Source of the DNA: Rapana venosa
Lineage: Eukaryota > Mollusca > Gastropoda > Neogastropoda > Muricidae
Length of the DNA stretch: 64,000 nt
Reading direction: 5' to 3'
Assembly: GCA_028751875.1 (NCBI GenBank)
Contig: CM054141.1
Span: 43,400,758 to 43,464,757 of the forward strand
Shown: positions 13,063-23,684 of the stretch, one piece after another
Layout: each line of letters starts with the position of its first letter
Numbering within the stretch: the stretch's first letter is position 1
The notes under the pieces: model-generated
Told to the model about the DNA's origin: nothing
Databases searched by the model: none
What the model saw: the letters and a program-made list of their open reading frames with translations, nothing else
Program-made: the position numbers and the translations under genes

Positions 13063-15000
13063 AAGTAGGAAGTGATCATTTTCCAATTGCTATCACTCTT
13101 AATAATGATTCTTTAGAATATGACATGGAAAAAGATGTTATACCAAAGTATAATTATCGTTATGCTGACTGGAATAAGTTTAAAGATATTTTAACACAGA
13201 TTAATTGTGAAAGTATTAAATGTAATGATATTGATATTTTTTATGCCAATTTTAAAAAATTTGTACTGCAAGCAGCTGATAGTTCTATCCCTAAGTATTC
13301 ACCCATGAAGTCGAAAAAGCATTCGGGAAATATATGGTGGAATCCTGCCTGTCAAAAAGTTGTAAATGACAAGAAAGCTGCCTATAAAGTATATTTAAGA
13401 AATAAAACTTCAGAAAATCATTTTCTTATGAAAAAGGCAAAATTACTTTGTGATAAAACCATTGAACAAAGCAAACGTCAATTTTGGTCTTTCTTTTGCT
13501 TTCAAGAAGTTAACACTTGTAAAGATCTGAAAAAGGTGTGGAATAAATTTAAAGATATGAAAAGTGGGGTTAGGCTTCCTAACTGTCCAATTAAGATTAA
13601 AGACAAGGAACTTCCAACTAATTCAGAGAAAGCTGAAACGTTCATAGAAATGTTTACAGACACAATGAGTGATAAAAGTCTTTCAGAAAAATGCAAAGTG
13701 TACAGAGATAAAGAGGCACAAAAAGATATGTATAAAGACCCTGTGGGAGATAATAATCATTACGTCAATGCTCCCCTAACACTGCAAGAACTTAAAGATG
13801 CTCTCCTATCTCTTGGAACAAAAAGAACATCCGTTGGTATTGATGCTATTTCAAATGAATTGTTAAAACAGTTGCCAGAAAATTTGATAATGTTATTGCT
13901 AGAATTATTCCAATGCTGCTGGTCTCAGGGGGTCATTCCAAGCATATGGAAACATTCCATTTTAGTGCCAGTCCCAAAGCAGGGTAAATCTAAAAGTGAT
14001 AAAAACAGTTACAGACCTATCGCGTTAACCTCTCACACAGGAAAACTTATGGAAAAAGTAATTTTAAACCGACTAATACATTATTGCGGTAAAAACAAAA
14101 TTATCCCTATTAGTCAGGCAGGTTTTCAAAAAGGTAGATCCACAGCAGATCATCTGATTAAACTCAGCACACAGATTAAACATCAATTTGCTTGTAGGAA
14201 AAATTTGCTTGCCACCTTTTTTGATATAAAGAAAGCATATGATCAGGTCTGGCATAAACGACTACTATATAAATTAAAAACTATTGGCTTATCTGGTAAT
14301 TTGTATCATTATATTAAAGCATTTCTCTCAGAAAGATGCATGCAGGCCAAAGTTGGAAATTCCTATTCTACTTTACGATTTCCAACAATGGGTATTCCAC
14401 AGGGTTCAGTCATCGCTCCACATCTTTTCAATATTCTTCTTTATGATCTTCCTAAGTGTCTTTCCAGTAATGCCATCCATGTACAGTACGCTGATGACTT
14501 TTGTATGTGGATGAAAGTTACAATGAAAAAGAAAACACAAAAGAGGCATCTAAACTACATAAAAAATATGTATCAGCTTGAGCTAAACAAACTTAATGAC
14601 TACATTTTTAAAAATGGTCTTTCCCTATCTCCTGAAAAGACTAGTCTTGTACTTTTCAATAATGGAGCTAACCCACCAGTTCTACCTGTTTTCCAATTAG
14701 ATGGGAAAGTTTTGGAATATAAACCTTTGGTGAAGTTTTTAGGGGTACATTTTACGTCTACACTAAGTTGGAATTATCACATTGACTATTTAAATACTAA
14801 GGCTCGGAAAAGTCTTAACCTCCTCAAAGTTATTAGTAAACAAGTGTGGGCTCATGATGTAGCAGTTTTAAAACACCTGGCATTATCCTTAGTACGTTCC
14901 AGACTCATTTATGGCCAGGAAGCATTTTTCAGTGCTCCAAAGTATTTATTACAGAAAATGACAAGACTAGACTGCAAGGCTTTCAGATTAGCTCTGGGGT
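13063..15000 (+). CDS. LINE endonuclease C-terminus and reverse transcriptase
   Basis: Copies the element RNA into DNA at the nicked target (target-primed reverse transcription). The first residues, EVGSDHFPI, are the end of the endonuclease domain, whose catalytic SDH is retained while everything upstream is lost. The RT domain spans about 13,960-14,780 and shows SYRPIAL, AGFQKGRST, a DIKKAYD block, GIPQGSV and the catalytic YADD at 14,487-14,498, followed by KFLGV. All key RT residues are present. An open frame also extends upstream into the microsatellite, but that part is not element sequence. The frame is lost at the GGGG run 14,996-14,999, where one extra base would continue it into the RNase H frame. 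Native expression is unlikely because the promoter and start are missing. Confidence 0.9.
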
Positions 15001-16044
15001 ACCTTTTCATGCATCATCTGTGGGTACCTACAAGGAAATAGGAATTTTGCCATTAGACAAATATCGACAACTGGCTGTGGCTAAATATCTCTTACGTTGT
15101 TCAACACAAGAAACCAATGTGGACAACGAAATTAGTATAAGATCCGATGTCAACTTTCCTAAAAGAGCACATTCTATTCGCTCAGTCACCACAGCTAGAA
15201 CCTATACTTCTCAATTATTTGATAAAGCAGAAATATTTCCCACAAAAATAGCTAAATCAAAGATTCACTCCTCGCCTTGTCCCCCATGGGAACTTAAGAG
15301 AGCTAATTTTGACGTAAATTATTCCTCTTTAACTAAAAAAGGTAATGAAAATATCCTTAGCTCATCAGTAAAAGAATATATACAAACTACATATCCAAAT
15401 CATTTAAAAATATACACAGACGGTTCCCTTTTGAACAACAATGAGGCGGGTGCAGCTTTTGTAATTCCATCTTTGAAAGTAGAGAGATCATTTTCTATTG
15501 GGAAAAATCGATCTATATTTACAGCTGAATTATCTGCTATTTTGATGGCTTTATATTATCTTCTAGATTTTCCTAAAGACATATTTCAAACGCTTTTCTG
15601 TGTTGATTCCAGGTCAGTCTTACTTGCTCTGAAAAACTTCAGTTCAAAATTGAGACAAGATCTCATAATCGAAATTAGTCATCTAATTCATTTTCTGATG
15701 ATACGAGGCACTGGTGTTACCTTTTGCTGGATACCCTCGCACTGTGGTATCTACTTTAATGAAAAAGTTGACAGAATAGCAAAAGGTGGAGCTGAACATA
15801 GGGATGGGTCTTGCAGCATAAGTGTTCCTCTATCCATTCACGAGGGCTATAACATGTTACAAAATGCATGTTGGAAACACTTTAAAAAGAAGCTACAAGG
15901 TACCAGTTATTCCTGGAGTGATGATGTAGCCCATGTATTATCTTTTGATAAGATCAAATGTCGTAATTTACATGAATATAGAAATGTTGTATCTATTATC
16001 TACAGGTTTAAGCTCAATGCTTTTAAAACTAAATTTTCCAAAAA
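15000..16044 (+). CDS. LINE RNase H domain
   Basis: Continues the preceding RT protein in the next frame. It encodes a type I RNase H that would remove template RNA during second-strand synthesis. The four acidic positions of the family can be seen in order: TDGS, AELSA, VDSRS and KVDRIA, and the WIPSHCGI block is present. The segment before TDGS is the usual RT-RNase H linker, starting with VGTYKEIGILPL. The frame is lost again in the AAAAA run at 16,040-16,044, and again a single missing base explains it. The apparent start codon at 15,020 is only the first Met after the frameshift, not a real start. Confidence 0.88.
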
Positions 16045-16224
16045 GCAACATGTATCTGTGGCGAAAATCTTACCAATGATCATATTCTTTTACGATGCAG
16101 AGATCTGAAAAACGTTTTACCTGCCTTCCCAGTTCGTAGCTTACAGCAAATTCTACAAGACATTCCTCTAATGAAACAAATTGTTTTGTCATTAAGTCAT
16201 ACTCCTATGTTTAGACTCCTTTAA
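16045..16224 (+). CDS. LINE C-terminal zinc knuckle segment
   Basis: In the third frame the sequence after the A run reads TCICGENLTNDHILLRC, a CxC-x7-H-x4-C arrangement typical of the C-terminus of RNase H-bearing LINEs. It continues through SLQQILQDIPLMKQ to a stop at 16,222-16,224. It is therefore the natural end of the polyprotein and is too short to be noticed as a separate reading frame. Confidence 0.85.
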   Translation, partial: ATCICGENLTNDHILLRCRDLKNVLPAFPVRSLQQILQDIPLMKQIVLSLSHTPMFRLL

Positions 16225-16399
16225 TATGAGGATAGCTTCTAGTTATATGAATTGCAACGTTAATATTTTAACTGTTCATTTTTTCTGTTCAGAATTCTTG
16301 TTTATGTGTTTTTTGTTTGTTTGTTTTTTCTTCTTTTTTTTCTTCATAATACTTGTTTATTGCTATTGTTTATTTATGTGCATACCCCTCTCTCTACTA

Positions 16400-16404
16400 A
16401 CACA

Positions 16405-16448
<44 letters not shown>

Positions 16449-16452
16449 GACA

Positions 16453-16504
<52 letters not shown>

Positions 16505-16525
16505 ACACACACACACACACACACT
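16400..16525. repeat. (CA)n microsatellite inside LINE 3' UTR
   Basis: A nearly pure CA run with one GACAGACA block lies between the LINE stop codon and its conserved 3' end (the segment with gtggaaggacgttaaactg). It belongs to the inserted copy. Confidence 0.9.
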
Positions 16526-16582
16526 TCCCGTCTGATATCACTATTTAGTGGAAGGACGTTAAACTGAAGAACTACTACTACT

Positions 16583-16594
16583 ACATATCCAGTC
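16583..16594. other. Target-site duplication, right copy
   Basis: Identical to 13,048-13,059 and positioned directly after the (ACT)n tail of the LINE. Confidence 0.9.
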
Positions 16595-16919
16595 ACCCCC
16601 GATTAACGCCTAGGCTAAGGCCCCTCTTTAGACTAATGGCAAGCACTACCAATCTGATTTCTTACAGGCCAGAGACAAGACTGGCTGATTTCCTTCAATG
16701 TTCTCCAGTGCTACAAATCGATGGTCTCGCGGTATAATGCACTCGTCAAGAGAGCAAGAGATTCCTTGTTCGGTTCTCCTCTAGTGTTATAAACTTTTTT
16801 TATCCTGCTCATTGGACAATCAGTTGTGGTCTGGTTGCTACTTTTTCGGATGAATCGATATCAGAGTGTAACAGAAATTTAGCGCACGTAGTCCAGGTAG
16901 TAAGAGAGTTGTTCCTTGA
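16595..16919. other. No gene or repeat family seen
   Basis: Unique-looking sequence; its first bases continue the pre-insertion locus after the right target-site duplication. Confidence 0.45.
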
Positions 16920-16936
16920 AAACGTCTGTGTGTGCA

Positions 16937-16967
<31 letters not shown>

Positions 16968-17245
16968 TTGTGTGTGTGTGTGTGTGTGTTTGTGCCTTTT
17001 TTGTCTGTCTGTCTGTGTCTGTGTGTGCGTACGTGTGTACCCGTATGTGTGTGTACCCGTGTGTTTGTGTGTGTGTGTGTGTGTGTTGTGCGTGCGTGTG
17101 TGTGTGTGTCTGAGTGTCTGTGCATGTGTGTATGCGCGCCTGTGTGCGTGAGCGCGCGCGCGCGCGCGTGTATGTGTGTGTGTGCGTGCGTGTGTATGTG
17201 TGTGCGTGTGTGTGTGTGTGCGCGCGCGCGCGCGTGCGTAGAAAA
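16920..17245. repeat. Alternating GT/GC tract, Z-DNA prone
   Basis: Runs of GTGC, GT and pure CGCGCG (two blocks near 17,150-17,167 and 17,219-17,234) form about 320 bp of almost uninterrupted purine-pyrimidine alternation. Confidence 0.9.
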
Positions 17246-17394
17246 AGCCACTGTCTTAAGAAATGATTTTTAGAGTAAAATCAAAATAAATGGCGGAGCA
17301 CTGTAGTGACACACTCTCTCGGGTAAAAGCAGTCCGAATTTTGTAAAGAGAAATTAAATCCTATCCATAGATTCATAACTGCATTCAAATAGCG

Positions 17395-17460
17395 CTTTGA
17401 TTTGTCTCTGCAAGATATAGCGCTATATAAATTCTATTTATGATTATTATTATTTTATAG
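17395..17460 (+). repeat. Possible retroposon 3' end
   Basis: The phrase 'gatatagcgctatataaatt' followed by an ATT-rich tail resembles the common 3' terminus of SINE/LINE copies in marine invertebrates. The minus-strand 99-codon frame crossing it is not supported as a gene. Confidence 0.35.
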
Positions 17461-18039
17461 CATTTTTTCTCTCTGTCATACATTACACAAAACACGTTCT
17501 CTAGAACATCATATCCCTCGGTTTGCTTATCACAAGATTCTAGCAGGGTAGTGAGCAGTGGCACTGTCCTCATTTTCAGTTTCCGAAAACATCGCAACAG
17601 ATAACAAGGAGAGCTAGACAACGTAATTTCCGCTATGTCAAAAGCCATCAGTGTTTCTCGTTCTTCTACGGAAGCTGCTTTCAAGTCTAATCTTGTAAAA
17701 AAAAGACATTGTGCCTGAAAACGAAGTCTGCACAGAAATATGCTGACAGTACTGCAATGACAGTGTTGTGTGTGTGAGTCTGGACAAGCAACTGTTTTAA
17801 CAGTTACATTGGATGTTTCTTTATTAAGTTGTATAATTGATGTTGAATATTATTTGGTTTATTTCAGACGTTGCAGTTGCATGTATTGAGCTAATACCGT
17901 GTTGATGTAGTAATGAGTTTAATTGACAGAAATTTTTGAATGATAGATTGTTAGATCAGTAGAAATGGTTTGAAGTGGGCTCTTTACTTTAGCAAAACGG
18001 TTGTTTTAGATAATAATTTTTTTTATTTAGAAGAAGAAA

Positions 18040-18093
18040 ATGGTGGAGGAGGAGGAGAAAGAGGCGGAAGAGGCAGACGGGGTGGAGAAGAAG

Positions 18094-18165
<72 letters not shown>

Positions 18166-18170
18166 TACTA
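18040..18170. repeat. GGA-rich tract and (ATC)n microsatellite
   Basis: Purine-rich GAGGA sequence to 18,095 followed by about 23 ATC/CAT triplets. Confidence 0.95.
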
Positions 18171-18304
18171 TCATCACTATCATTTTGTTGTTGTCGTTGT
18201 TATCAAGCATGACCATTATTTATACTTTAAGTGTGTCACTGATCAGTGCGCGTGCAACGCTACACAATTCAACCATCTCTTCTTTGCACACAAGAACTAC
18301 ATAA

Positions 18305-18490
18305 ATCCAAACCAGCCCTGAGGAACGCCTCACGGGTATGGATAAAGAATCCCTCAGCATCTTTCAGACCTGTCTGATCTGGACTGGAAGGAAATCAGGG
18401 CCTGGTGCCAGACTACATGGCGTGCAGACAGAGAGACAGGCAGGGTTTAAACAGAAATTACCGCTGTCTGTCTTCTGTACTTCTATTCTT
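18305..18490 (+). repeat. Interspersed repeat family F, copy 2
   Basis: Same block order as 7,260-7,500, and this copy is cleaner. It contains 'cagcatctttcagacctgt', 'tggactggaaggaaatcagg', 'gactacatggcgtgcagaca' and 'cgctgtctgtcttctgta'. No coding capacity. Confidence 0.6.
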
Positions 18491-18589
18491 GACACTTTGG
18501 AGTAAGTCTATATCCTCACGATCACCTTCACCATTAAGACGGGTAAAAATAAGGTAGAAAAGCCAGAATGAAAGAAAATCTATTGGGGA

Positions 18590-18805
18590 AGACATAGAGA
18601 GAGAGGAGGGGGGAGAGAGGGGGGGAAGGAGAGAGAGAGAGAGAGAGGAGAGGGAGAGAAGAGAGAGAGAGAGAGAGAAGAGTGACCGAGAGTGACAGAG
18701 AGAGAGTTACACAGAGAGAGTTACAGAGAGAGAGAGAGACACACACACACACACACACACACAGAGTGACAGATAGAGAGACAGACAGACAGACAGACAG
18801 AGAGC
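18590..18805. repeat. GA, CA and GACA microsatellites
   Basis: Imperfect (GA)n to about 18,740, (AC)n to about 18,762, then GACA units. Confidence 0.92.
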
Positions 18806-18844
18806 ATAAAAGTATATATTTACGCGAAGGTGTCCAACGAAATA

Positions 18845-18957
18845 GTAAAATTGCCCATCCTTCATTCACAATACATTGCTGCCGAGATTCAAACCCACGA
18901 CTTCAATGACTCAGGGGATGAAAGACGAACGCTTCATCCACTGAGCTATAGGTCATG
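18845..18957 (-). repeat. tRNA-headed SINE family G, copy 1
   Basis: On the minus strand the A box reads tagctcagtgg and the B box gggtttgaatctc, about 50 bp apart. This is longer than in a functional tRNA and the arms do not close, so it is a SINE head and not a gene. It aligns with the copy at 48,050-48,250, including the following 'ggcaattttac' type block. Confidence 0.6.
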
Positions 18958-19373
18958 AAGCAGAGAAGTGGACTGAAGATTTTGAGGTTCCTGGTTCAAG
19001 CCCGTGTTTGTTGTTGCCGCTGCTATTATTTCAGGCTACTCTTACACAAAAAGTTGACTGTCAACGGTGTACAAGAATAAAGGTTTCGTAAAAGTTAGAT
19101 GTCCATTGTTTAATATAAGTCAGGACAAAGTTTCAAATCAAATTGTTCTTTCTTTTATCACTCTGCTCATATCAATTATACTTTCAGTAATAATGCTAAA
19201 GATTGTTTGATGTCCTGAGGTACAAATGAAAAGGTTACCCAATATTCTCCCTCTAAAATATTTAACAATTGGGTAAAATTAGTTATATGCTATATTGCAA
19301 TGAATGCAAATGGGTGGGGTTTTTTAGGGAAAATTTGTATCAAAAGTATTTTTCTAAGAACTGCGTATTAGTA

Positions 19374-19470
19374 TCAGTGGTGGTGGTGGTGGTGGTGGTG
19401 GTGGTGGTGGTGGTGGTGGTGGTGGTGGTGGTGGTAGTAACAGTAGTTGTTGTAGTAGTAGTTGTCATCG
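19374..19470. repeat. (GGT)n and GTA triplet microsatellite
   Basis: About twenty pure GGT triplets followed by GTA/GTT triplets. Confidence 0.95.
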
Positions 19471-20049
19471 ACGTTTACATCGTCGTATAGAAGGATGAAA
19501 CGGAGAGAAGAGTTCGGAACAGAATGGGAGTACACAAACAAACATAAACAGAGAAAAAGACAGACACACAGACGCACAGACAGACACACAGACAGATTAT
19601 CGAGACCTAAAAAAATGAGCTAGACAAGAAAATAAAACAAGCACTATACTATCCCCCACTCGAGTTTTATAATACGTCTAAGAGGGCGATACAGACAGAA
19701 CAATAATGATCACGATACATCGCTATAATTCAGCTTAGTAGGTGAGCGGCTACTTCAACCTCCTCCTCTTTCTATTCCTCCCTATAAATCTTCGCAAACA
19801 ACATTCCATTCCAAATATGCTCTGCAAAACTCCAGAACTAGAGAGATACTATTATCAGGTAAGATTACTAACAAGAGATGGGAGAGGGTACGGAGGGGAC
19901 ATCTGATGGGGGAGGGAGGGGGAGGGGTGGGAGGTAGGAAGTGGTGGTGGAGGAGGAGGGTAACAGAGAAAGAGACAATTATAAGCGAGACGAGTTGGTG
20001 CCAGACAGCATTGAAAACTAACTGAAAAGTTTTGACATAGTTTGAAATC

Positions 20050-20285
20050 TTCATGATGAAAGAATGAAGGAGGAAAGGAAGGAAAAAAGGGAGAAAGAAG
20101 AAAGAAGAAAGAAAGAAAGAAAGAAAGAAAGATGTAAGGAAAGGAAGGAAGGAAGGAAGGAAGGAAGGAAGGAAGGAAGGAAGGAAGGAAGAAAGAAAGA
20201 AAGAAAGAAGGAAGGAAGGAAGGAAGAAAGAAAGAAAGAAAGAAAGTAAGAAGGGAAGAAAGAAAGAAAGAAAGAAAGAAAGACA
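20050..20285. repeat. (GGAA)n/(GAAA)n tract
   Basis: Alternating blocks of GGAA and GAAA units form a strongly strand-asymmetric purine tract. Confidence 0.95.
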
Positions 20286-20289
20286 GAGA

Positions 20290-20935
20290 CAAAGGGGTAG
20301 AAACATAGACAGATACTGAGAAAGACACACACAGGTAGAAATATAGACTTATTCTGAGACACAGACACACAGGTAGAAACATAGATACTGAGACACAGAC
20401 ACGCAAGTAGAAACATAGATACTGAGACACAGACACACAGGTAGAAACATAGATACTGAGACACAGACACGCAAGTAGAAACATAGATACTGAGACACAG
20501 ACACACAGGTAGAAACATAGACACTGAGACACAGACACACAGGTAAAAGCATAGATACTGAGACACATACACACAGGTAGAAACATAGATTTTGAGACAC
20601 AGACACACAGGTAGAAACATAGATACTGAGACACAGACACACAGGTACAGACAGATAATGAGACACAGACACACAGGTACAAACATAGATAATGAGACAC
20701 AGACACACAGGTACAAACATAGATAAATGAGACACAGACACACAAATACAAACATAGATAATGAGACACAGACACACAGGTAGAAACATAGATAATGAGA
20801 CACAGACACACAGGTAGAAACATAGATACTGAGACACAGACACACAGGTAGAAACATAGATACTGAGACACAGACACACAGGTAGAAACATAGACACTGA
20901 GATACAGACACACAGGTAGAAACATAGACAGACAG
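20290..20935. repeat. 36-bp minisatellite
   Basis: About eighteen units contain 'acaggtagaaacatagat' and 'actgagacacagacac'. Common variants are gcaagtag for acaggtag, acaaacat for gaaacat and aatgag for actgag. Since 36 is a multiple of three, all minus-strand frames stay open and give a 12-residue periodic peptide of S, V, C, L, Y and F. That peptide is a by-product. Confidence 0.93.
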
Positions 20936-21199
20936 ATACGGAGACAGAGATAAGACAGAAAAGAAGCACATGGAGAGAGACAGGCATGGTGCTGCTTTGG
21001 GAACAATATTGATTCTACATCACAATTGATAAAGGAAGTGCGTGTGCACGCACACACACGCGCGCATGCGCACACATACACTCAAACCGCATAACGCACA
21101 TTTTAAAGGCTCACATAGTTTTTAGCATGGACAAAATCATTCCTTATGTCAAAACACGTCCATACTGCCATTTACTAGACTGTTATGGGTTGGCTGTCC

Positions 21200-21240
21200 G
21201 AGCTATTTTTTTTGGATGAGACAATAAACCGAGGTTAGGT
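21200..21240 (-). repeat. Fragment of the A/B/D SINE core
   Basis: The motif 'ggatgagacaataaaccgag' is the central core shared by families A, B and D, here isolated without head or tail. Confidence 0.4.
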
Positions 21241-21316
21241 ATGTAACATGTATTTAGTTCACATAAAACAATCCACGGGGTAAAACATAATTATGTGCAT
21301 GGCAAAATTCCATCGA

Positions 21317-22200
21317 ACCAGCCGCCATGGCGCAGTGGGTAGAGCCTTAGGTTACAGACTGGAAACTCGCGGGTTCGAATCCCATAAGAGTCATAGGGAT
21401 TTTAGGGACTCCGGCCGGCCCCTACCCAGAGTGAGTGTGCTGTGGGCTCAGTGGGAAGACTGGGACCACACAGTCGAGCTTCTTCCACTTTACGGATGCA
21501 AGTTTGAGAGTGTTGCTCAAATTACCTGACCAAAACTGCATGTGTCTGTATCTCTCGGGCCTGTTGATGCTGGGATATATTATGATAGTAAGCGTAGAGT
21601 ACAACCCTGTCAAGCAGTCTCAAAGCACATGCACTTCCATAGCAGCAGCATTACATCATTGTCATTATCAGTGATCGTCATGCAATAAAAACAATTGCCT
21701 CTGATTCGGTGGCACTGGTTGCTCTGGTCTCATGGTGACCTCAGACTCGGTTTCCCCACACACTTCTGTGCCTGTGGCGAGTTTGTGTCAGGGCCTTTGG
21801 GGTTGGAGGTTCACGGGGGACGGTCGTTGGAGGGAAGTTGTGGTGGTCGCCACCTCGGGTAGGTGACTCACTCAGTCTGGCTCCGCGACTGAGCTGATGT
21901 GTCGTTAGTAGGGGGCTTAAGTAGCAGGTGTCCTGCGTATGTTACATCAGAACAGGCACCACTGAACACCACCAAAGAGACCCAGCAGCAGTTCAGGGCC
22001 TCTCTGGGTGGTGGCCCCACGGCGGCCTCATATAAATGTGCTCCCTGTGGACTTTTGGGCCCCGGGGATGCGACATAATAAATCTGGGTATGGCTGTGAC
22101 GGGGAGATTGGAATCAGCGGCGTGGGAACAGGGGGTAGGGAACGTCACTGAAGATGAGGCAGCAAATAATCATTATGTTGTAAAAATTAAACGCCACAAT
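21317..22200 (+). repeat. tRNA-headed long element, family E copy 1
   Basis: Starts with a tRNA-like head: A box tggcgcagtgggtag, B box gggttcgaatccc at about 21,372. About 800 bp of non-coding sequence follows that aligns in order with 51,341-52,025 and, on the minus strand, with 41,555-41,955. Internal landmarks are 'ggatatattatgatagtaag', 'gcctctgattcggtgg', 'gtggtgacctcagactcgg' type sequence and 'gaacaccaccaaag'. At more than 800 bp it is long for a SINE. No protein motif is visible. It may be a SINE fused to another repeat or a long Pol III retroposon. Confidence 0.7.
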
Positions 22201-22429
22201 CATAAGAACAAATGTACACGCTGACAGAAGAAGGTATCAGAGCCTGATTCTGTTGTTGGCCTTTGGAGACCTGCTCTTACCACCGGGGGAAGGCAGCTCA
22301 AATCCCTTGCATCAAAATCCGCCGTGAATATAAGTGGTACAGTGTGCAGTACCATGCATTGCACTGCACTCCAATTTAATACAATGCAACAGAATACCGT
22401 ACCCTACCATACCATTTCAAACTATATGC

Positions 22430-23000
22430 CATTCCGTATCATAACATTCCATACCATACCATACCTTACTACACCATACCATACCACGCCATACCACACC
22501 ATACCATACCACACCACACCACACCATACCACACCATACCATACCACACCACACCACACCATACCACACCATACCATACAACACCATACCACACCATACC
22601 ATACTATGCCATTCATGCTATGCCATACCACAACACACCATACCACACCACACCAAACTATACCATACTATACCACACCATACCATACTATACCATACCA
22701 TACCATTCTATGCCATACCATACCATGCCATACCACACCATACCATACCATACCATACCATGCCATGCCATGCCATACCATACCATACAATTCCATACCA
22801 TACCATACCACACCATACCACACCACACCATACCACACCACATCACACCATACCATTCCACACCACATCACACCACACACACACCACAACCACAACACAC
22901 CATACCACACCACACCATACCACACCACACCATACCACACCACACCACACCACACTATTCTGTGCCATACCATACCGTACCATACCACACCATACTGTAC
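22430..23000. repeat. (ATACC)n/(ACACC)n pentanucleotide array
   Basis: About 570 bp of the CCATA unit mixed with CCACA variants. Open frames on both strands come from the 5-bp period and have no coding meaning. Confidence 0.96.
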
Positions 23001-23210
23001 CAAGCTATACCAGATCATGTCATGACAATAAGCACAGTACGCTGCTTTAGCAGTCAGTGCATCACAATGCAACACAGCGCTGAAAGGCCTCACCACCAAG
23101 ACCCTGTGTCGCTTTATCGAGGATAAAACATCAACACCAAAATAAACCCAGGTCACAAAGACAATCATCATCTCTCTTCCCAAACACTTTATATCTTTTT
23201 TTTTCATTTC

Positions 23211-23684
23211 GTCCTCGGCTACAGCTCCGGTGGTAACCTCTGGTGAGAGTCTGTGTAGGCCACTGTTTGCCCACTAGTAAAGGAGTCCCATAACCTATAA
23301 GGTCGTAGGGGAGCAAGACGTCAGAGACCTCACTTCTCTAGGGCCAGCATATTGAGGGCGGCGCCCATCTCCTCTCCCTCGCTGCTTTACCTTCCCTGAC
23401 CCTAAAGAGGGCAGGTACCCATTTACAGCTGGGTGAACTGGGGGAACTGTACTGACGCCAAGGCGCGCCAACGGTCACCCATCCAAGTGGTAACCACGCT
23501 CGACGCTGCTTAACTTGGCTGGGGGAAAGCGAGTGCTCCGACCACTGAGCTATCGCGTCCCCTTCCTTGTCCACTAGTAAAATGGGGGATGATGTCTGAA
23601 CACGACACCAGTTCGCATGCGTTTTCTGTTTCATTCGGCATCTGCACCTACCTGTAAGCAGTGGCCTAATCTTCTGAAAGATTC
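23211..23684 (-). repeat. SINE family B copy, split by SINE C
   Basis: On the minus strand the tail motif (cctcgg/ccgagg hairpin region and 'ctctggtgagag') lies at 23,211-23,281. Diverged body sequence resumes after 23,571, with 'gcatgcgttttctgtttcat' and 'gtggcctaatcttctgaaag' matching the body of the B copy at 40.9-41.3 kb. The interruption is SINE C with a perfect 11-bp duplication. Confidence 0.6.
23282..23570 (-). repeat. SINE family C, copy 1 (tRNA/5S chimera)
   Basis: Full-length member in reverse orientation. Its head carries the A box tagctcagtgg followed by the 5S-like segment aagttaagcagcgtcgagc and ttggatgggtgaccg. The body holds 'gatgggcgccgccctcaata' and the 3' end 'accttataggttatgggact'. 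It is flanked by the 11-bp duplication ccactagtaaa (23,271-23,281 and 23,571-23,581). The flanking sequence is a SINE B tail, so this is a nested insertion. Confidence 0.9.

Larger units (their letters stand above)
13060..16582 (+). mobile_element. 5'-truncated APE-RT-RNase H LINE (I/Nimb-like)
   Basis: A non-LTR retrotransposon of 3,523 bp bounded by the 12-bp duplications. It starts inside the C-terminal part of an apurinic-like endonuclease (SDHFPI motif), then encodes reverse transcriptase, RNase H and a C-terminal CxC...H...C knuckle. A 3' UTR containing (CA)n follows, ending with a short (ACT)n tail. The RNase H downstream of RT points to the I/Nimb/R1 side of non-LTR diversity, which is family knowledge rather than a phylogeny. 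Apart from 5' truncation the only coding defects are two one-base losses in homopolymers, so this is a young insertion. Confidence 0.92.

Noticed and set aside
12420..13079. Long Y/I/L/S open frames over the (GATA)n array
   Set aside because: They are translations of a tetranucleotide repeat and have no domain or splice context.
17385..17684. 99-codon minus-strand frame
   Set aside because: Its C-terminal part is translated from a retroposon-like 3' end with ATT repeats.
11015..20935. CRISPR-like regularity in the 21-bp and 36-bp arrays
   Set aside because: Units are directly adjacent with no unique spacers, no cas genes, and a eukaryotic context.
19855..21081. 408-codon minus-strand repeat protein
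   Set aside because: Explained by the 36-bp minisatellite and adjacent GGAA tract; no non-repeat conserved part.
22324..23025. H/T/P-rich 233-codon frame
   Set aside because: Pentanucleotide array; frames alternate with the 5-bp period.
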